A stretch of DNA of 64,000 bases from Flexistipes sinusarabici DSM 4947 (GTDB lineage: Bacteria > Chrysiogenota > Deferribacteres > Deferribacterales > Flexistipitaceae), in NCBI RefSeq assembly GCF_000218625.1, contig NC_015672.1, forward strand, positions 2,393,451-2,457,450, given 5' to 3'. The translations under genes and the position numbers were made by a program. Of this stretch, positions 43,130 through 52,298 are shown piece by piece (position 1 is the stretch's first letter; every line of letters starts with the position of its first letter). A model generated the notes under the pieces. That model had not been told where the DNA came from and did no database searches. It saw only the letters and a list, made by a program, of their open reading frames with translations.

Positions 43130-43735
43130 ATGAACAGAAGAATTTTCCTCAGATATCTTTTGGTGAGCGGGGCTTTCTTTGTATCCATCAGGGTGAGAGC
43201 TTTAGCTGCTTTCGGAGACTTTATCAATCCATGGAGGATAAGGACTGTTGAAGGAAGTACGCCAGAAATAGATATGGACAAATTTACGCTTTCAATCACC
43301 GGGTTGGCCGAAGAAAGGCGGAAACTTACATATTCCGATCTGGAAAATTTGACAGACACTTCTTACCGGGAGGATTTCAACTGTGTTGAAGGGTGGAGTG
43401 TTCCGGATCTTCAGTGGGAAGGTGTCAGCCTTAATAAAATAATAGAGATTGTTAAACCCTATAAAAAGGCAAAATATATTAATTTTTATTGTTATGGCAA
43501 TAAATATACCGAATCCATTCCTGTTTCAGAAGTTAAAGACAGATATATCCTGGCGTTAAGGGTAAACGGTGAAAAATTGGAGCCAAAGCACGGGTTCCCC
43601 GTAAGACTTTTCTACCCGGACAGGTATGGTTATAAGAGTGCAAAATGGATAAAAAAGATCGAATTTTCTGATATAAAAGTCCCCGGTTTCTGGACAAAAA
43701 GAGGATACCCTTACGACGGTAAAATTTTGGGATAG
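43130..43735 (+). CDS. Sulfite-oxidase-fold molybdoprotein (YedY/MsrP-like)
   Basis: 201-residue protein with an N-terminal Tat-like signal (MNRRIFLRYLLVSGAFFVS). The domain contains the Mo-ligand cysteine in REDFNCVEGWSVPDLQWEGV (Cys85), then YINFYCYGNKYTESIPVSE, LALRVNGEKLEPKHGFPVRLFYPDRYGYKSAKWIKKIEF: the sulfite oxidase/YedY cofactor pocket. It is shorter than MsrP (about 300) and has no partner heme membrane subunit (MsrQ) beside it. Probably a periplasmic oxidoreductase of unknown substrate. Confidence 0.85.
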   Translation: MNRRIFLRYLLVSGAFFVSIRVRALAAFGDFINPWRIRTVEGSTPEIDMDKFTLSITGLAEERRKLTYSDLENLTDTSYREDFNCVEGWSVPDLQWEGVSLNKIIEIVKPYKKAKYINFYCYGNKYTESIPVSEVKDRYILALRVNGEKLEPKHGFPVRLFYPDRYGYKSAKWIKKIEFSDIKVPGFWTKRGYPYDGKILG

Positions 43736-43744
43736 AAAGTTTTG

Positions 43745-43911
43745 AACAGGATAGGAAAAGGGACTTTCTTCTCCCCCTGGATTAGGGGGAGATGCAGAGG
43801 GGTTACTTTTGTTTTTAAACAAATTTTTGTACACCTCACCTGCAGGTCTAAAGCCCTGCTTCGGGAATTATTCAAAGATTTTCGGGTGAATGTTGCCACC
43901 CAAATGCCGCG
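43745..43911. repeat. Dispersed repeat fragment
   Basis: GGGACTTTCTTCTCCCCCTG GATTAGGGGGAGATGCAGAG G, matching 16077-16120, followed by a CGGGAATTATTCAAAG end word of the palindromic repeat family. No gene. Confidence 0.5.
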
Positions 43912-44442
43912 TTACTCCCCAACGATATTTGCGAATTTTGAAAATTCCGGTCTGTAAATAACAGTCCCCGTAACTTCATCTGTGCGTTCAGAATCCAGCG
44001 GCAAAATCATAAAAGCTTCATCCGGTACATCCCACTGGCACCGGAGTCCATGTTTGCCTGCGGGGGTAAAGCCGAATTGCGAATAATATTCAGGATAACC
44101 GAGCACTGCGATAAAAGGGTAAGCGGCCTCAGAAAGTATTTCAATACTCTCTTCCACCATTTTTCTGCCGATTCCTTTCTTTTGATACCCGGGAAGAACA
44201 GCCATAGGCCCCAATGCTGCTCCGGTCAATTCATTTTTATGTGAGTTTATTTTGCACGGTGTGTATAAAATATGACCAACAATGAGGTTGCTCAGAAGGG
44301 CCACAAGAGAGATAATTATTCCGTCATTTTCCCTTAATTCATTTACGAGTTCTGCCTCCTCGCTCCTTCCGAAAGCTTCATTATTAAGCCTGTAAATTTC
44401 ACCGAAATCCCTTTCCTGTTCTTCTCTGATTATCAGTTTCAT
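43912..44442 (-). CDS. GNAT-family N-acetyltransferase
   Basis: 176-residue acetyltransferase resembling YhbS. The acetyl-CoA-binding block is LGPMAVLPGYQKKGIGRKMVEESI (Q/RxxGxG/A), followed by FIAVLGYPEYYSQFGFTPA, the YYxxFGF motif common in this subgroup. Complete. Substrate unknown; monocistronic. Confidence 0.85.
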   Translation of the reverse strand: MKLIIREEQERDFGEIYRLNNEAFGRSEEAELVNELRENDGIIISLVALLSNLIVGHILYTPCKINSHKNELTGAALGPMAVLPGYQKKGIGRKMVEESIEILSEAAYPFIAVLGYPEYYSQFGFTPAGKHGLRCQWDVPDEAFMILPLDSERTDEVTGTVIYRPEFSKFANIVGE

Positions 44443-44511
44443 GAGCCCACCGTAACGTTTATGGTATTTATTATATTATATCAGAAAAATTCCAATTTTT
44501 GAAATTTCTGT

Positions 44512-44970
44512 TTAAAAGCCGGATTTTTTCCCGGTAATTTCTTTGAGAATAATTTTTATGACTGAAGTTTTGCTGGCCGACTTATCAGTAAATGTGAAAC
44601 TATCGTCCGAGTATTGGGACATAATAACATTTAGTGCCTCAATTTTATCAGAGGAGTTTCCTATCAAATAAGCCTTTCCGAATCCTGTGACACTTCGATA
44701 TTTCATTGTCCAGCTACAGGCTTCTTGGGCTTTCTGAATTTTTGATTCAGGTACAAATTCAACACATACATCATTATTATTGTTGATAATATCAATTTTT
44801 CTTCCCATCTGTGCACTGTGCAAAAAAACGGTGCTGTTTCTGTATCCGAAACTCATTGGAACAATATAAGGGGTATTGTTATCTGAAAGGCCTAAATGGC
44901 AGACAGTTGAATCAGCAATTATTTTTTCAATTTCATCTTTATCAGTTATTTCTTTTTCTTTTCTGCGCAT
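44512..44970 (-). CDS. Pyridoxamine-5'-phosphate-oxidase-related flavoprotein (Nim-like)
   Basis: 152 residues from ATG 44970, which follows AAGGTGAAAAAG; the GTG at 44979 overlaps that site. The split-barrel flavin-binding fold is indicated by DSTVCHLGLSDNNTPYIVPMSFGYRNSTVFLHSA, GRKIDIINNNNDVCVEFV and WTMKYRSVTGFGKAYLI, as in NimA/PPOX-type proteins. It probably binds FMN or a related cofactor; reaction unknown. It lies 17 bases behind the MocR gene in the same direction. Confidence 0.8.
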   Translation of the reverse strand: MRRKEKEITDKDEIEKIIADSTVCHLGLSDNNTPYIVPMSFGYRNSTVFLHSAQMGRKIDIINNNNDVCVEFVPESKIQKAQEACSWTMKYRSVTGFGKAYLIGNSSDKIEALNVIMSQYSDDSFTFTDKSASKTSVIKIILKEITGKKSGF

Positions 44971-44987
44971 CTTTTTCACCTTTCTGT

Positions 44988-46406
44988 TTAAAACATTCTA
45001 TTATATAATTCGTAGATTTTGCATAGACCCTTTTCAATACCGGCATTAAGAGGGTATCCGCAGTTAATCCGCAGGTAATTCCTGAATTTGTCAGGTTTAC
45101 TGGAAAAGATTGCGCCCGGAGAGAAGCCGATTCCATGATCCAGCGCTTTATGGTATAATACTAAAGTGTCGGTTTTTTCTGGAAGCTGCAGCCACAGAAG
45201 AAATCCTCCTTTGGGATTAGTCATGCGTATACTGCTGCCGAAAAGGCGGCTTAGCTCTTCTCTGTAAGCGCTGATCTGCAAAAAAAGCGTTTTGGAAAGC
45301 TTCTTTATATGGTTGTGAAATTTGCCACTCTGCAGATACTTAGCCATAACTAGCTGAGGGAGACTTGCAGAAGACATGTTGTTTGCTAGTTTAGCTTCAT
45401 AAACATCTTTGTAATATTTGTTTGGAATTATCCACCCGATTCTACTCCCAGGGGAGACTGTTTTGGAAAAGCTGGAAACATAAATTATGTGATCGGTTTT
45501 CGAAGGGTTGGCAAGAGGGGTTATTTTTTTGTATGTGTGTGAAAGTGTGCCGAAAGTATCATCTTCTATAATAATAAATTTTTCTGAAGCAAGGCTTCTC
45601 AGATAATGTTTTTTATCTTCGCACATCAAACTGCCGGTGGGGTTGCTGAAAGCAGGCTGGGTTATAATACATTTTATATCGTATTTATCTTTGGCTTTCT
45701 GAAGATAGTCGATATCTATACCTTTCTCCGGGCAGGCGGGAATTTCAACAGGATACATACCAAGTTTTTTTAAAACGTGCTGATAGCCGAAATAAGTTGG
45801 TGATTCAACTGCAATAGCGTCACCTTGTTCAGCAACTGAAGACAATATATAAAAAATGCCTTCCATAGCTCCATTTGTTATGATAATTTCTTCAGGACTT
45901 ACATAAAAATCCCTTAAAGCCATAAGCCGGGCGATTTCAACTCTGAGATCATAAAAGCCTGCTGTCGCAGTGTAATTTATATATTGATTTTCACTGCCGT
46001 TAATTACTTCTCTTGTGAAAGATTTTAACTCCTTATGAGGCATAAGCTTGGGTGATGCCACAGCGGCGCCCAGAGGTAAGATATTTTTATTCTGTGTGTC
46101 ATTTAAAATACTGTTGATAATGTCAATGTTTTCCACCGGGGACTTGTTAATAATCGAATTTTTTCTTTCCGGTATTTTAACTGAATTTTGTGGTTTAAGA
46201 TAATATCCCGATTTTTCAACAGAGTAAATCAGCCCTTTACTCTCCAGCTCTTCATAAGCTTTCATAGCTGTGGTCATGCTTACCTGAAATGTTTTTGAAA
46301 TTGTTCTTAAAGAAGGGAGCTTTTCCCCCGGTGTCACAATCTTTTTTTCAGCTAATTTGAGTATGTAATTTTCTATGTGTTCATACAAATACGATTGGCA
46401 GATCAT
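44988..46406 (-). CDS. MocR-type regulator (GntR HTH fused to aminotransferase)
   Basis: 472-residue PLP-binding transcription factor. N-terminal GntR winged helix (ENYILKLAEKKIVTPGEKLPSLRTISKTFQVSMTTAMKAYEELESKGLIYSVEKSGYYL), then a fold-type-I aminotransferase domain with QPAFSNPTGSLMCEDKK, FIIEDDTFG and the PLP lysine in YVSSFSKTVSPGSRIGWI. Such proteins sense an amine or PLP adduct and typically control the divergent neighbour, here the MFS-crotonase-aminotransferase operon. Confidence 0.92.
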   Translation of the reverse strand: MICQSYLYEHIENYILKLAEKKIVTPGEKLPSLRTISKTFQVSMTTAMKAYEELESKGLIYSVEKSGYYLKPQNSVKIPERKNSIINKSPVENIDIINSILNDTQNKNILPLGAAVASPKLMPHKELKSFTREVINGSENQYINYTATAGFYDLRVEIARLMALRDFYVSPEEIIITNGAMEGIFYILSSVAEQGDAIAVESPTYFGYQHVLKKLGMYPVEIPACPEKGIDIDYLQKAKDKYDIKCIITQPAFSNPTGSLMCEDKKHYLRSLASEKFIIIEDDTFGTLSHTYKKITPLANPSKTDHIIYVSSFSKTVSPGSRIGWIIPNKYYKDVYEAKLANNMSSASLPQLVMAKYLQSGKFHNHIKKLSKTLFLQISAYREELSRLFGSSIRMTNPKGGFLLWLQLPEKTDTLVLYHKALDHGIGFSPGAIFSSKPDKFRNYLRINCGYPLNAGIEKGLCKIYELYNRMF

Positions 46407-46443
46407 CTGTTATCCTTTAATTTTTATTTTTTGTATCTGTTAT
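46405..46443. promoter_or_regulatory. Direct repeats, possible MocR operator
   Basis: ATCTGTTAT at 46405-46413 and again at 46435-46443, 30 bp apart (about three helical turns) in the divergent mocR/MFS intergenic region. MocR proteins commonly bind paired direct repeats. The first copy overlaps the mocR start codon. Confidence 0.4.
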
Positions 46444-46492
46444 TGTGCTCTGATTTCAGATATAAGTCAATGGAAAAGCACGAAGGTGAAAA

Positions 46493-46763
46493 ATGAACTA
46501 TTTACACGCTTTTCTTTCCAGCTGCTCTGTCCTAATGTTAGTTTTTGCTATTTCCAGATACGGCTTAACGGCAATGTTGCCGCTCATGAAATCAGGGGTG
46601 CCCTTAAATGCTGTTCAGGCTGGTATTTTAAGCTCTTCAAACTTCATCGGTTATCTTTCCGGGGCATTGCTGACAAGATTTATTAATCCAGGCAGAAATA
46701 AGAAAATACTGTATAATCTGTTTCTTCTGTTACTTGTTGTTATGATTTTGCTTATGGGTATGA
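46493..46763 (+). pseudogene. MFS transporter, 5' part, split by IS1634 copy B
   Basis: N-terminal 90 residues of a YbfB/MFS-type transporter: MNYLHAFLSSCSVLMLVFAISRYGLTAMLPLMKSG, VQAGILSSSNFIGYLSGALLTRF, LLLLVVMILLMGM. Starts behind GAAGGTGAAAA. It continues at 48680 once the IS and one target copy are removed (MGM-THSLRFMVFLRFTSG, in frame). Confidence 0.88.
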
Positions 46764-46927
46764 CAGGAGTTTATCAGTTATAATCAAAAATGTAGTCCTA
46801 AACTGACTTAGTTTTTTGAAGAATGGCGTCAAATCGGGATTTAATTTTTTCCATGCGGGCTGATTTGTAGTACGTGTATATATGCATTTATTGTTGACAT
46901 ATATGTTATTGTGGTTTATACATAAGT

Positions 46928-47413
46928 ATGTTTTTGAGAAAAGTAGAGTCCAAAAGAAAATCAGGGTATACGCATACAACCGTGCAGCTGGTGGAATCAT
47001 ACAGAAATGAAGAGGGTAAGAGCAGAACAAGAATTCTTTATCATTTCGGTCCATTGGATAAATTTCTTCAGGCTGATGCTGACAAGCTTGTAGACAGTGT
47101 ATTGAAGATGAAGGGCGAGGTATTTCTTGATCATTTGGAAAAATTTGGTTCAGCTAAAAACTTTGGAGATTTGTTTACTATATTCCGTATATTAAAGGAG
47201 CTAAAGTTTTTCCAGGAAATAGAAAAGATTAAGGAGAGTGAAACCCGTATAGAGTTTGATCTGGTAGGCCATATTAACGCATTGATCTCAAATAGAATTA
47301 ATGACCCTTCGAGTAAACTAAAGTTATTAAGCTGGCTTGAGTTAGTATATTTGCCGGAATTAAAATCAAGCGGAATCAACTATAATAACCTATTAAGATC
47401 GATGGATTTTTAA
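46928..47413 (+). CDS. IS1634-family transposase, N-terminal frame (copy B)
   Basis: 161 residues identical at protein level to copy A's N-terminal frame. It ends at the same GAT TTT TAA site. A single -1 slip would join it to the frame that runs on to 48603. Confidence 0.8.
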   Translation: MFLRKVESKRKSGYTHTTVQLVESYRNEEGKSRTRILYHFGPLDKFLQADADKLVDSVLKMKGEVFLDHLEKFGSAKNFGDLFTIFRILKELKFFQEIEKIKESETRIEFDLVGHINALISNRINDPSSKLKLLSWLELVYLPELKSSGINYNNLLRSMDF

Positions 47414-47454
47414 TAAAGCATAAGAAACGTCTTGAAGATCGTCTTGCAGAGAGC

Positions 47455-48603
47455 GTGCTGAGTATTTTTGATTTAAGCCTGCGCATGTGTTTTTATGACA
47501 TGACTTCGAGTTATTTTGAGACGAACAATTTAAGTGATTCAGATATACGTTGTTATGGTTATTCAAGGGACAACCGTTCAGACAGGGTACAGGTGACTAT
47601 AGGTGTAGTAATGACAGAGGAAGGTATTCCGATAGCTCATTATGTGTTCCCGGGCAACACAGCAGATGTGAGTACCTTGCAGGAAGTGGTAAAAGATATA
47701 AAGGATAGATTTGGAGACTTTCGTGAAGTTTCGATAGTAACGGACAAGGGGATGACAAGTGACAAGAATATAGATTATTTACTATCCGGTGATCATTCAT
47801 TTATAGTTGGAGAATCCAAGACTAAGAAGATGTCCAGAGAGATATTATCAGAAGCTAATACTGAGCAGGAGGACAAAGAGAGCGGTTTTACATATGAAAA
47901 AGTTGTACCGTATAAATATGAAGTTGACGGTATTAAAAGACTTTGCAATTTACGTTATGTTTGCAGTTTTAATCCTGAGACGTATCGCTTGAATGCTGAA
48001 AAATTCAAGGTAAAGCTTGCTGATTATGAAGAAAAGCTTTCGGAGATAAATGTTAAGGATATAGATTCAGCAGATAAGTATAGTCAACTTAAATCCTGGC
48101 TAAAATCACACGGTATGGTTAAGTGGTTTGATTTGTCTATCCAGGGTGACGTTGTTATTTCTAAATCCAAGGATTCGGTTCTGTCTTCAGTTCAAGCCGG
48201 TTTTGGCTGGTTTTTAATAAAGTCCAACTTATCCTGGGAGTGGAACAAAGAAGAGCTTGTATCAGGTTATAAGACATTATGGAAAGTGGAGCATGGTTTT
48301 CGTGAGTTAAAGCATTCATTTGATATCCGTCCTATGTATCATTGGACAGAAAGGCGCATTAGGGCGCATGTATTTCTTTGTTTCATAGGTATGGTAGCAA
48401 CGAGTGTAATAGAGAAGAGGCTAAAAGATTCCGGGATTGATATGAGTTGGGAGAAATGCTTGCATGAAATGCGAAAAATTAAAGTTATAGATTACAGGAC
48501 AAAGTCAGGTATTTATGGTCATGCTATTAATGAGATTAGTAAGCAGCAGGAAAAATTATTCAGAGCTGTGGGGTGTCCAAAACCTAAATTGGGACATTTG
48601 TAG
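47455..48603 (+). CDS. IS1634-family transposase, C-terminal catalytic frame (copy B)
   Basis: Same catalytic frame as copy A (DDE residues in FYDMTSSYFE, VTDKGMTSDK and WKVEHGFRE). One visible amino-acid difference from copy A: CLHEM instead of CLYEM near the C-terminus. The -1 frame is open from the T-run at about 47408. Confidence 0.8.
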   Translation: MLSIFDLSLRMCFYDMTSSYFETNNLSDSDIRCYGYSRDNRSDRVQVTIGVVMTEEGIPIAHYVFPGNTADVSTLQEVVKDIKDRFGDFREVSIVTDKGMTSDKNIDYLLSGDHSFIVGESKTKKMSREILSEANTEQEDKESGFTYEKVVPYKYEVDGIKRLCNLRYVCSFNPETYRLNAEKFKVKLADYEEKLSEINVKDIDSADKYSQLKSWLKSHGMVKWFDLSIQGDVVISKSKDSVLSSVQAGFGWFLIKSNLSWEWNKEELVSGYKTLWKVEHGFRELKHSFDIRPMYHWTERRIRAHVFLCFIGMVATSVIEKRLKDSGIDMSWEKCLHEMRKIKVIDYRTKSGIYGHAINEISKQQEKLFRAVGCPKPKLGHL

Positions 48604-48679
48604 TAAATAATTTTCTAAGCAAATTAAGCTAAAGTGCTTATATGCAGTATCTTTTTATAACACTGCTGATAAAGTCAAG

Positions 48680-49611
48680 GTATGACGCATTCACTGAGAT
48701 TTATGGTTTTTTTGCGTTTTACATCCGGCTTGATAAGCGCATTCGTTTTTATCAGCACATTTGCATGGATTTCATCTGTTTTGATGCAGAATAACAAAAA
48801 GGAACTGCTGCCATTATTGTATTCTTCCGTAGGTTTGGGAATATTTCTTGTTTCCGTTATTATTGGTATTATCGATGATTTTGCAACATGGGAAGTCGGC
48901 TGGATATCTCTTGGCATTTTTGCCGTACCTTTTTGTATATTTTCTTTTACAGCCCGGCCTTTTCTGCCATGTACCGATGCCACTGATTCTGGCAGCAAGA
49001 GGGGTGTTTATAAAGAGATGCCTGCTCATATTAAGTCTTTAGTTATTTTTACCTTGATATTTTATGCAGCAGAGGGTTTTTCCAATAATATATCGGCCAC
49101 ATTTATACTGTATAATTTAAAAAATCTGGATTTTATTTCCGACAATGTGTGGGAGGCTTGGGCATTGGTTGGTTTTGCCGGATTTTTATCCCCTTTTCTT
49201 ATCAGAAAATTACTTAAGACGTTTGATTTCCCGATGACACTTTTGACTTTGCAGACTCTATTGTCATTGGGAATTATTATGCCCCTTATAGAAAATAAAC
49301 TTTTTATATATGCCGGTTCTGTCTTTTTCGGATTCAGCTTTTTGTCTATTCCCCCTATAACGCTGGGTTTTGTTTCTTCTTTAGTTAATGAAGGAAAAGA
49401 TAAAATAATTTCTGATTTCACCATTATTTTTAGTTCAGCGCTTTTTATATCTCCAGTCTTGGGGGGAATTATTACCGATATAACAGGTCACTACAGCAAC
49501 TCTGTTTTGCTTGCATTTAGCATTTCCATGGTAGGGTTATTGTCTTCTTTTTTTATTAATAAGATTTGCAGGATTAATAATTTTCAATCAACTGCCAGGA
49601 GGATAATATGA
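48680..49611 (+). pseudogene. MFS transporter, 3' part
   Basis: Residues THSLRFMVFLRFTSGLISAFVFISTFAWISS onward, about nine transmembrane helices, with a central loop and ENKLFIYAGSVFFGFSFLSIPPITLGFVSSL. It completes the transporter begun at 46493. An ATG at 48682 could start a truncated product lacking the first three helices. Its stop overlaps the crotonase ATG (ATGA), so translation of downstream genes may have depended on this gene. Confidence 0.88.
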
Positions 49612-50360
49612 AAACTGTAATTTATGAAAAGGAAAACCACATAGCTTATATTTATCTTAACAGAAGCGAAAATATGAACGCCATTAATGAAGAAATGAAC
49701 AATGAGCTTGAAAAGATATGGGATGATTTTGAACAGGATGATTCGTTATATGCAGCAATTGTAACCGGAAAGGGGAAAGCTTTTTGCGCCGGATTGGATT
49801 TAAAAACGGAACTGCCCTGTTGGAAAAATGCAAGTGCAAACGATATCAGGAGTAAAATAAACAAAGGCTTGGGAGGGGGTGTAACCAGAGGCCGTCACAG
49901 ATTATCGAAACCTGTTATAGCTGCTGTAAACGGAGCAGCAGTTGCAGGAGGTTTTGAGTTGGCACTTGCTTGCGATATACGGATAGCTTCACAAGAAGCA
50001 GTTTTCGGCGTTTTCGAGATGAAGCACGGCATCCATCAGGGCGATGGGGGTATTGTGAGGTTATTATCAATTGCGGGTTTAGGTGTGACAATGGATTTGA
50101 CATTAACCGGACGTAAGATCAATGCAGATGAGGCTTTACGGCTTAATCTTGTTTCGGAAGTGGTTACCCATGACATGCTTATGGGAACAGCGGAGAAATA
50201 TGCCTCTATGATTATCGGGAATGATCGGGGAGCTGTAAGTTCAGCCAAAGAAACAATTCTGGATAGTATCGGGCAAAGACTTGATGATGCATTAAAGCTT
50301 GAGATGTTTAATGCATACTCCTGTTTCAGCAAACATAAAAATGGAGGAGAAGATGACTGA
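49608..50360 (+). CDS. Enoyl-CoA hydratase/isomerase (crotonase family)
   Basis: 250-residue crotonase-fold enzyme. Oxyanion-hole motifs FCAGLDLKTE and AAVNGAAVAGGFELALACDIRIAS are clear; the region EMKHGIHQGDGGIVRLLSIAGL holds the usual catalytic-acid area. C-terminal residues are shorter than in typical ECH, with a charged tail. AGGAGGATAAT precedes the ATG. It is the second gene of the MocR-linked operon and overlaps the aminotransferase start by 8 bases. Substrate unknown. Confidence 0.88.
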   Translation: MKTVIYEKENHIAYIYLNRSENMNAINEEMNNELEKIWDDFEQDDSLYAAIVTGKGKAFCAGLDLKTELPCWKNASANDIRSKINKGLGGGVTRGRHRLSKPVIAAVNGAAVAGGFELALACDIRIASQEAVFGVFEMKHGIHQGDGGIVRLLSIAGLGVTMDLTLTGRKINADEALRLNLVSEVVTHDMLMGTAEKYASMIIGNDRGAVSSAKETILDSIGQRLDDALKLEMFNAYSCFSKHKNGGEDD

Positions 50361-51600
50361 AATGTTTTCCAATAGAATGGCCGGTATTCCTCGATCATTT
50401 ATACGGGAAATTCTTAAAACAGCCCAGGAAACTGATATAATATCTTTTGCAGGAGGCCTGCCGGATAGCAATTTATTTCCAGCCGATGAACTTGTAATTG
50501 CCACCAACAAAGCTTTTGAAACATCCGGACGTAACATCTTTCAATATGCCGCTTCAGAAGGTTGTGAGCAGCTGCGTAGTTATCTTGCTGATTTTTGCCG
50601 AAACAGAAAAGGGGTTGCAGTTAAAAAGGAAAATATCTTAATCACAAACGGCTCTCAGCAGGCTTTGGATCTTTTGGGAAAGGTTTTCTTGAATGAGGGT
50701 GATGACGTTGTTATTGAAGAGCCGGGGTATCTCGGAGTTATTCAGGCCTTATCCATGTATATGCCGGAATTTCATCCGGTACCCGTTTCGAATGAAAGAA
50801 TGGATGCTGACAGGTTGAAAATATTAATTAATAAAAGACACCCCAAATTGCTATATGTAAATCCTAACTTTCAAAATCCTTCCGGTATTACCTATAGTGA
50901 TAACAACAGAAAAGAAATTGCTGGATTAATAAACAGTAAAGAGACTTTTCTGATTGAAGATGATCCTTATGGAGAGCTGAGGTTTAGAGGAAACGATAAA
51001 TTATCATTTAAAAAACTTTTACCGGAGAGGACTGTTTTACTGGGATCTTTTTCAAAATCTATCGTTCCGGGGTTTCGTTTAGGCTGGATGGCGGCTCCTG
51101 AGGAGGTAGTTGAGAAACTTGTTATTGCAAAACAGGCTTCCGATCTACATACATCCCATTTCACCCAAAAAATAATTTACCAGTATCTGAAAAATAATGA
51201 CATGGACAAGCATATTCAGAAAATTACAAAAGTCTACGCACAAAAATGCCAAAAAATGATTGAGTGTATTAAAAAATATTTTCCAATGAGTGTTTCTTAC
51301 ACAATTCCGGAAGGAGGAATGTTCATCTGGGTTCAACTACCTGTAAGTTTAAAAGCTATTGAACTGTTTGAAGAAGCTTATAAAAATAACCTTATTTTTA
51401 TTCCCGGAGATCCTTTTTATCTAAAACGTAAGTATATTAATACGTTTCGGCTGAATTTTACCTGTGTTACCGAAGATGAAATTGAAACTGGTATCCGAAA
51501 AATCGGAAAGGCAATTAATAATTTAATAAACTTTGAAAAGGAGGACAGAGATGAAAGAAGTTTTAATTTTAATGGCTCAGTACAATTTGGAGACAGATGA
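50353..51600 (+). CDS. PLP-dependent aminotransferase (class I/II, LysN-like)
   Basis: 415 residues from ATG 50353 with GGAGGAGA six bases upstream; the longer frame to 50299 lies in the crotonase gene. Features: ISFAGGLPDSNLFPADEL, ILITNGSQQALDLLGKVFL, YVNPNFQNPSGITYSDNNRKE, FLIEDDPYGELRF, and the PLP-lysine motif LGSFSKSIVPGFRLGW. Fold type I, of the 2-aminoadipate/multi-substrate group. The last ~20 residues (EKEDRDERSFNFNG...) overlap the start region of the DinB gene and look unlike the family. Confidence 0.9.
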   Translation: MTEMFSNRMAGIPRSFIREILKTAQETDIISFAGGLPDSNLFPADELVIATNKAFETSGRNIFQYAASEGCEQLRSYLADFCRNRKGVAVKKENILITNGSQQALDLLGKVFLNEGDDVVIEEPGYLGVIQALSMYMPEFHPVPVSNERMDADRLKILINKRHPKLLYVNPNFQNPSGITYSDNNRKEIAGLINSKETFLIEDDPYGELRFRGNDKLSFKKLLPERTVLLGSFSKSIVPGFRLGWMAAPEEVVEKLVIAKQASDLHTSHFTQKIIYQYLKNNDMDKHIQKITKVYAQKCQKMIECIKKYFPMSVSYTIPEGGMFIWVQLPVSLKAIELFEEAYKNNLIFIPGDPFYLKRKYINTFRLNFTCVTEDEIETGIRKIGKAINNLINFEKEDRDERSFNFNGSVQFGDR

Positions 51601-52069
51601 TGAGATGATGAATATTGTTTACCAAATTCCGGACGAGAAGTTTTTTGGCGAAGTAGGTGTATACTATAAGTCATTGCATGGTATTCTCAATCATATTATT
51701 TTGGTGAATTTACTCTGGATGCGCCGTATTACAAAGCAGTTTAATGAATTTTCAGAGGTGACGCATAAATACAAAGGTATAGATTTTGCCGGCTTAAAAA
51801 ATATTGTGTTTACTGAAAAAGTTGACTTAAAAGCAAATCTCCTTGATACAGATAAAGATTTAAAGGAAATTTGTGACAAGATGGGCAGCAATACACTGAT
51901 TAAAAGTTTGAATTATAAAAACACGAAAGGGGAAGAACGGTCAAAAGTTATGTGGCATGTTTTTATGCATATTTTTAATCATGCTACGCATCACAGGGGT
52001 CAGATCTCGGCTCTTCTTGATCAGTTTAATATGGATAATGATTATTCCAATCTTATCTGGAAGGTGTAA
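51551..52069 (+). CDS. DinB-like metal-binding protein
   Basis: 172 residues from ATG 51551 (AAAAGGAGGACAG ribosome binding site), overlapping the aminotransferase gene by 50 bases. Four-helix DinB fold: QYNLETDDEMMNIVYQIPDEKF, YYKSLHGILNHIILVNLLWMRR (metal-binding His in SLHGILNH) and VMWHVFMHIFNHATHHRGQISALLDQ (His pair). Function of the family is varied (thiol transferases, unknown). Last gene of the operon. Confidence 0.85.
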   Translation: MKEVLILMAQYNLETDDEMMNIVYQIPDEKFFGEVGVYYKSLHGILNHIILVNLLWMRRITKQFNEFSEVTHKYKGIDFAGLKNIVFTEKVDLKANLLDTDKDLKEICDKMGSNTLIKSLNYKNTKGEERSKVMWHVFMHIFNHATHHRGQISALLDQFNMDNDYSNLIWKV

Positions 52070-52298
52070 AACGGCTGCCTTCATTATATTTTCATTTGGT
52101 TGCATAACATTAGATGCAAAAATAATTTATGCTGCTTCTGATTTTTAGCAGGCAAAAAGTAGAAATCCCTCTCTGAAAAGTGGAATTGAAGTTACACGTA
52201 AGTTCCGGTAAGTATTTTATACTTCTATTGTTCTGCAATTTCTGTTATGCGATTTATATGTACTTGCTTAGATTATTTTATTTTAATGCCCGGAGCTG
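52070..52298. other. Spacer
   Basis: AT-rich, no gene or clear terminator seen. Confidence 0.3.

Larger units (their letters stand above)
46764..48679 (+). mobile_element. IS1634-type element, copy B
   Basis: 1916 bp, inserted in an MFS transporter gene. Target duplication GTATGA at 46758-46763 and 48680-48685. Same ends as copy A, inverted relative to it. Confidence 0.93.
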
